Positions 63,096-64,000 of a DNA stretch of 64,000 nt are shown piece after piece. The translations under genes were made by a program, and so were the position numbers. Source of the stretch: Rhodococcus sp. KRD197 (GTDB lineage: Bacteria > Actinomycetota > Actinomycetes > Mycobacteriales > Mycobacteriaceae); assembly GCF_017168235.1 (NCBI RefSeq), contig NZ_JABFAO010000004.1:359771-423770 (forward strand), given 5' to 3'. The first letter of the stretch is position 1; each line of letters begins with the position of its first letter. The notes below the pieces were generated by a model. That model did no database searches. It was not told where the DNA came from and was given only the letters and a program-made list of their open reading frames with translations.

Positions 63096-63860
63096 TCAGT
63101 CGATATCGCGTTCGCGGGTGCGGTACCAGCCCGCTGCGAGGGCCCCGAGAGCCCACAGTGTCAACCCGATCGGTGCCCACGGCCACACCGGCAAGAGCTC
63201 GGGGTCGTCGAAGGAACCCGCGCCGATGACCGAGATGGTCAACGTCGACGGCGTGAGCTGCCAAACACCGTCGATCCCGAGCCCGGACAGGATCGCGACC
63301 ACGATCATCTCGCCTACCGGGAACCACGCGACGATCGCGATCGACGGCCACGTCGGCGACCCGAACAGCAGGCCCAGCCCCGAGCCGATCAGCGACCACA
63401 GCACCACCGCGAAGAGACCGGCGGCAACACTGGCCACGATGTCTCCGGACAACGCGAATCGGCCACCGGTGAACAACAGCAGGCCGATGATGCTGAAGCT
63501 CGCCACGACCAGCCCGTATCCCAGCGCGAACAGTGCGGTGACACCGACCTTCGCGGCGATGACGCGATCTCGGCCGGCGGCGGTGAGGAACGACGTCGTG
63601 ATGGTGTCGTGCCGGAATTCCGTACCGACGTTGACGGCGGAGAACACTGCAGCGAAGATCATCGCCGACACGAGCGCCGCGACGAGCCCTGCCACGATGA
63701 TGCCGTCGACTTCTCCGCCGTAGATCTCGTCTGTCGTGGTCGCGACCGCCGACGAGATGGCGCTGGCGCAGACGCCGACCAGCACGGGTGGGATCGCCAG
63801 CGCCCACCAGAATTTGAGTGTGGTGACTTTGCGGATTTCGGCGGTGAGCAGCGTCGTCAT
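63096..63860 (-). CDS. ABC-2 type permease protein
   Basis: A 254-residue permease with about six helices. Seen: TAEIRKVTTLKFWWALAIPP, the TEFRHDTITTSFLTAAGRDRVIAAKVG cytoplasmic loop, and GLLFGSPTWPSIAIVAWFPVGE. These features match the ABC2_membrane (NatB/YhgE-like) permeases that pair with a separate ATPase. The ATG at 63860 overlaps the stop of the upstream gene (ATGA), the putative ATPase, by four bases. Confidence 0.83.
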   Translation of the reverse strand: MTTLLTAEIRKVTTLKFWWALAIPPVLVGVCASAISSAVATTTDEIYGGEVDGIIVAGLVAALVSAMIFAAVFSAVNVGTEFRHDTITTSFLTAAGRDRVIAAKVGVTALFALGYGLVVASFSIIGLLLFTGGRFALSGDIVASVAAGLFAVVLWSLIGSGLGLLFGSPTWPSIAIVAWFPVGEMIVVAILSGLGIDGVWQLTPSTLTISVIGAGSFDDPELLPVWPWAPIGLTLWALGALAAGWYRTRERDID

Positions 63861-64000
63861 CGTCGATCTCCGTTCCAGGGGGATTCGGCAGGAGCAGGAG
63901 CATGCCCCTGCGGCGGTCCGTATCCCGATGGGGGACCGTAACCAGGCGGTGGACCGTATCCCGATGGGGGACCGTATCCCGGTGGCGGGCCGTGCGGGGT
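63857..64000 (-). CDS. C-terminal Gly-Tyr-Pro-rich tail of an upstream gene, probably the ABC ATPase (start outside window)
   Basis: Only the last 47 codons lie in the window: a GYGPP-repeat tail followed by QGHAPAPAESPWNGDRR and a TGA that overlaps the ABC-2 permease start. The upstream coupled position fits the ATPase partner of an ABC-2 permease; some actinobacterial ABC ATPases carry such tails, but the catalytic domain cannot be seen here. Confidence 0.55.
   Translation of the reverse strand, partial: TPHGPPPGYGPPSGYGPPPGYGPPSGYGPPQGHAPAPAESPWNGDRR
63908..63979 (-). repeat. Four 18-bp units encoding GYGPP(P/S/Q)
   Basis: Exactly four tandem six-residue units (GYGPPS, GYGPPP, GYGPPS, GYGPPQ) are encoded in 72 bases, in the 3' end of the upstream gene. 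Tyr/Pro/Gly-rich repeats form flexible tails; the copy number is prone to change. Confidence 0.85.

Noticed and set aside
1..64000. tRNA, rRNA, CRISPR array, transposase or prophage
   Set aside because: No cloverleaf-like genes, repeat-spacer arrays, DDE transposase motifs or phage structural genes were noticed on either strand; the DUF222 gene is the only element with possible mobile ancestry.

Overview
The window reads as a chromosomal segment of a high-GC mycolic-acid actinobacterium, most likely Rhodococcus or a close relative. GC is high, codon position 3 is strongly G/C, GTG starts are common and ATGA/GTGA overlaps are frequent. From about 1.5 kb to 59 kb the gene order follows, from memory, the Mycobacterium tuberculosis stretch Rv1173 to Rv1248c: fbiC, fdxC, dapC, fadD36, dapD, dapE, a LOG gene, fadD6, folP2, gpgS, a DivIVA-like gene, tag, a DUF3117 gene, glgM/glgC, an O-methyltransferase, sigE-rseA-htrA-tatB, mrp, an SLT protein, a DUF1003 gene, an MgtE_N/CBS gene, lpqY-sugABC, corA and kgd. 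Genes absent from that backbone sit between these blocks. No rRNA, tRNA, CRISPR array, transposase or complete prophage was seen, and no gene-free stretch exceeds 300 bases. The longest gaps are about 275 bases at 9693-9968, which holds an SOS box, about 240 bases at 47515-47755, where nothing convincing was seen, and about 200 bases in front of sigE.

Layout. 0-1.4 kb: two bacterial PH-domain membrane proteins. 1.5-6.6 kb: fbiC (F420), a hypothetical gene, fdxC, dapC and a small membrane protein of lower GC. 6.6-9.7 kb: LysE exporter, acidic hypothetical, fadD36, CHAP hydrolase. 9.9-13.5 kb: accessory block with a LexA-box-controlled DUF222/HNH (13E12-type) gene broken by a frameshift, a MerR head fused to two beta-clamp-like domains, a DUF1810 gene and a lone type-II lumazine synthase. 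13.5-21.8 kb: lysine/DAP genes, two tandem LOG genes, fadD6, folP2-gpgS, divIVA-like, tag, DUF3117 and a strong terminator. 21.9-25.8 kb: rRNA methyltransferase-like gene, glgM, glgC, O-methyltransferase. 25.9-29.0 kb: the SigE envelope-stress operon. 29-34.6 kb: mrp, lytic transglycosylase, DUF1003, MgtE_N-CBS, CitE-like lyase, stress protein. 34.7-39.1 kb: trehalose importer lpqY-sugABC. 39.1-49.9 kb: MFS pump, metPS, ParB-like gene plus phosphoesterase, SUFU protein, corA, PHP, marC, malic enzyme, and an orphan quaternary-amine-binding lipoprotein. 49.9-55.2 kb: a mymA-like esterase-SDR-Baeyer-Villiger monooxygenase operon and a DUF1772 gene, each facing a TetR gene across a clear palindrome. 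55.3-64 kb: kgd, a fused heterodimeric-type ABC exporter, an ABC-2 permease and the tail of the next gene.

The conserved backbone covers central carbon flow (kgd, malic enzyme, glgC/glgM, trehalose recovery), lysine/peptidoglycan precursors (dapC, dapD, dapE), polar-lipid precursors (gpgS, fadD genes) and envelope stress (sigE, rseA, htrA, tatB). The most unusual part is 9.9-12.6 kb: an SOS-box DUF222/HNH remnant beside a MerR/sliding-clamp fusion whose putative promoter has a MerR-type 19-bp spacer and predicts a leaderless GTG start. Second is sigE, where the only start matching the conserved N-terminus and a perfect Shine-Dalgarno is an AUC codon.
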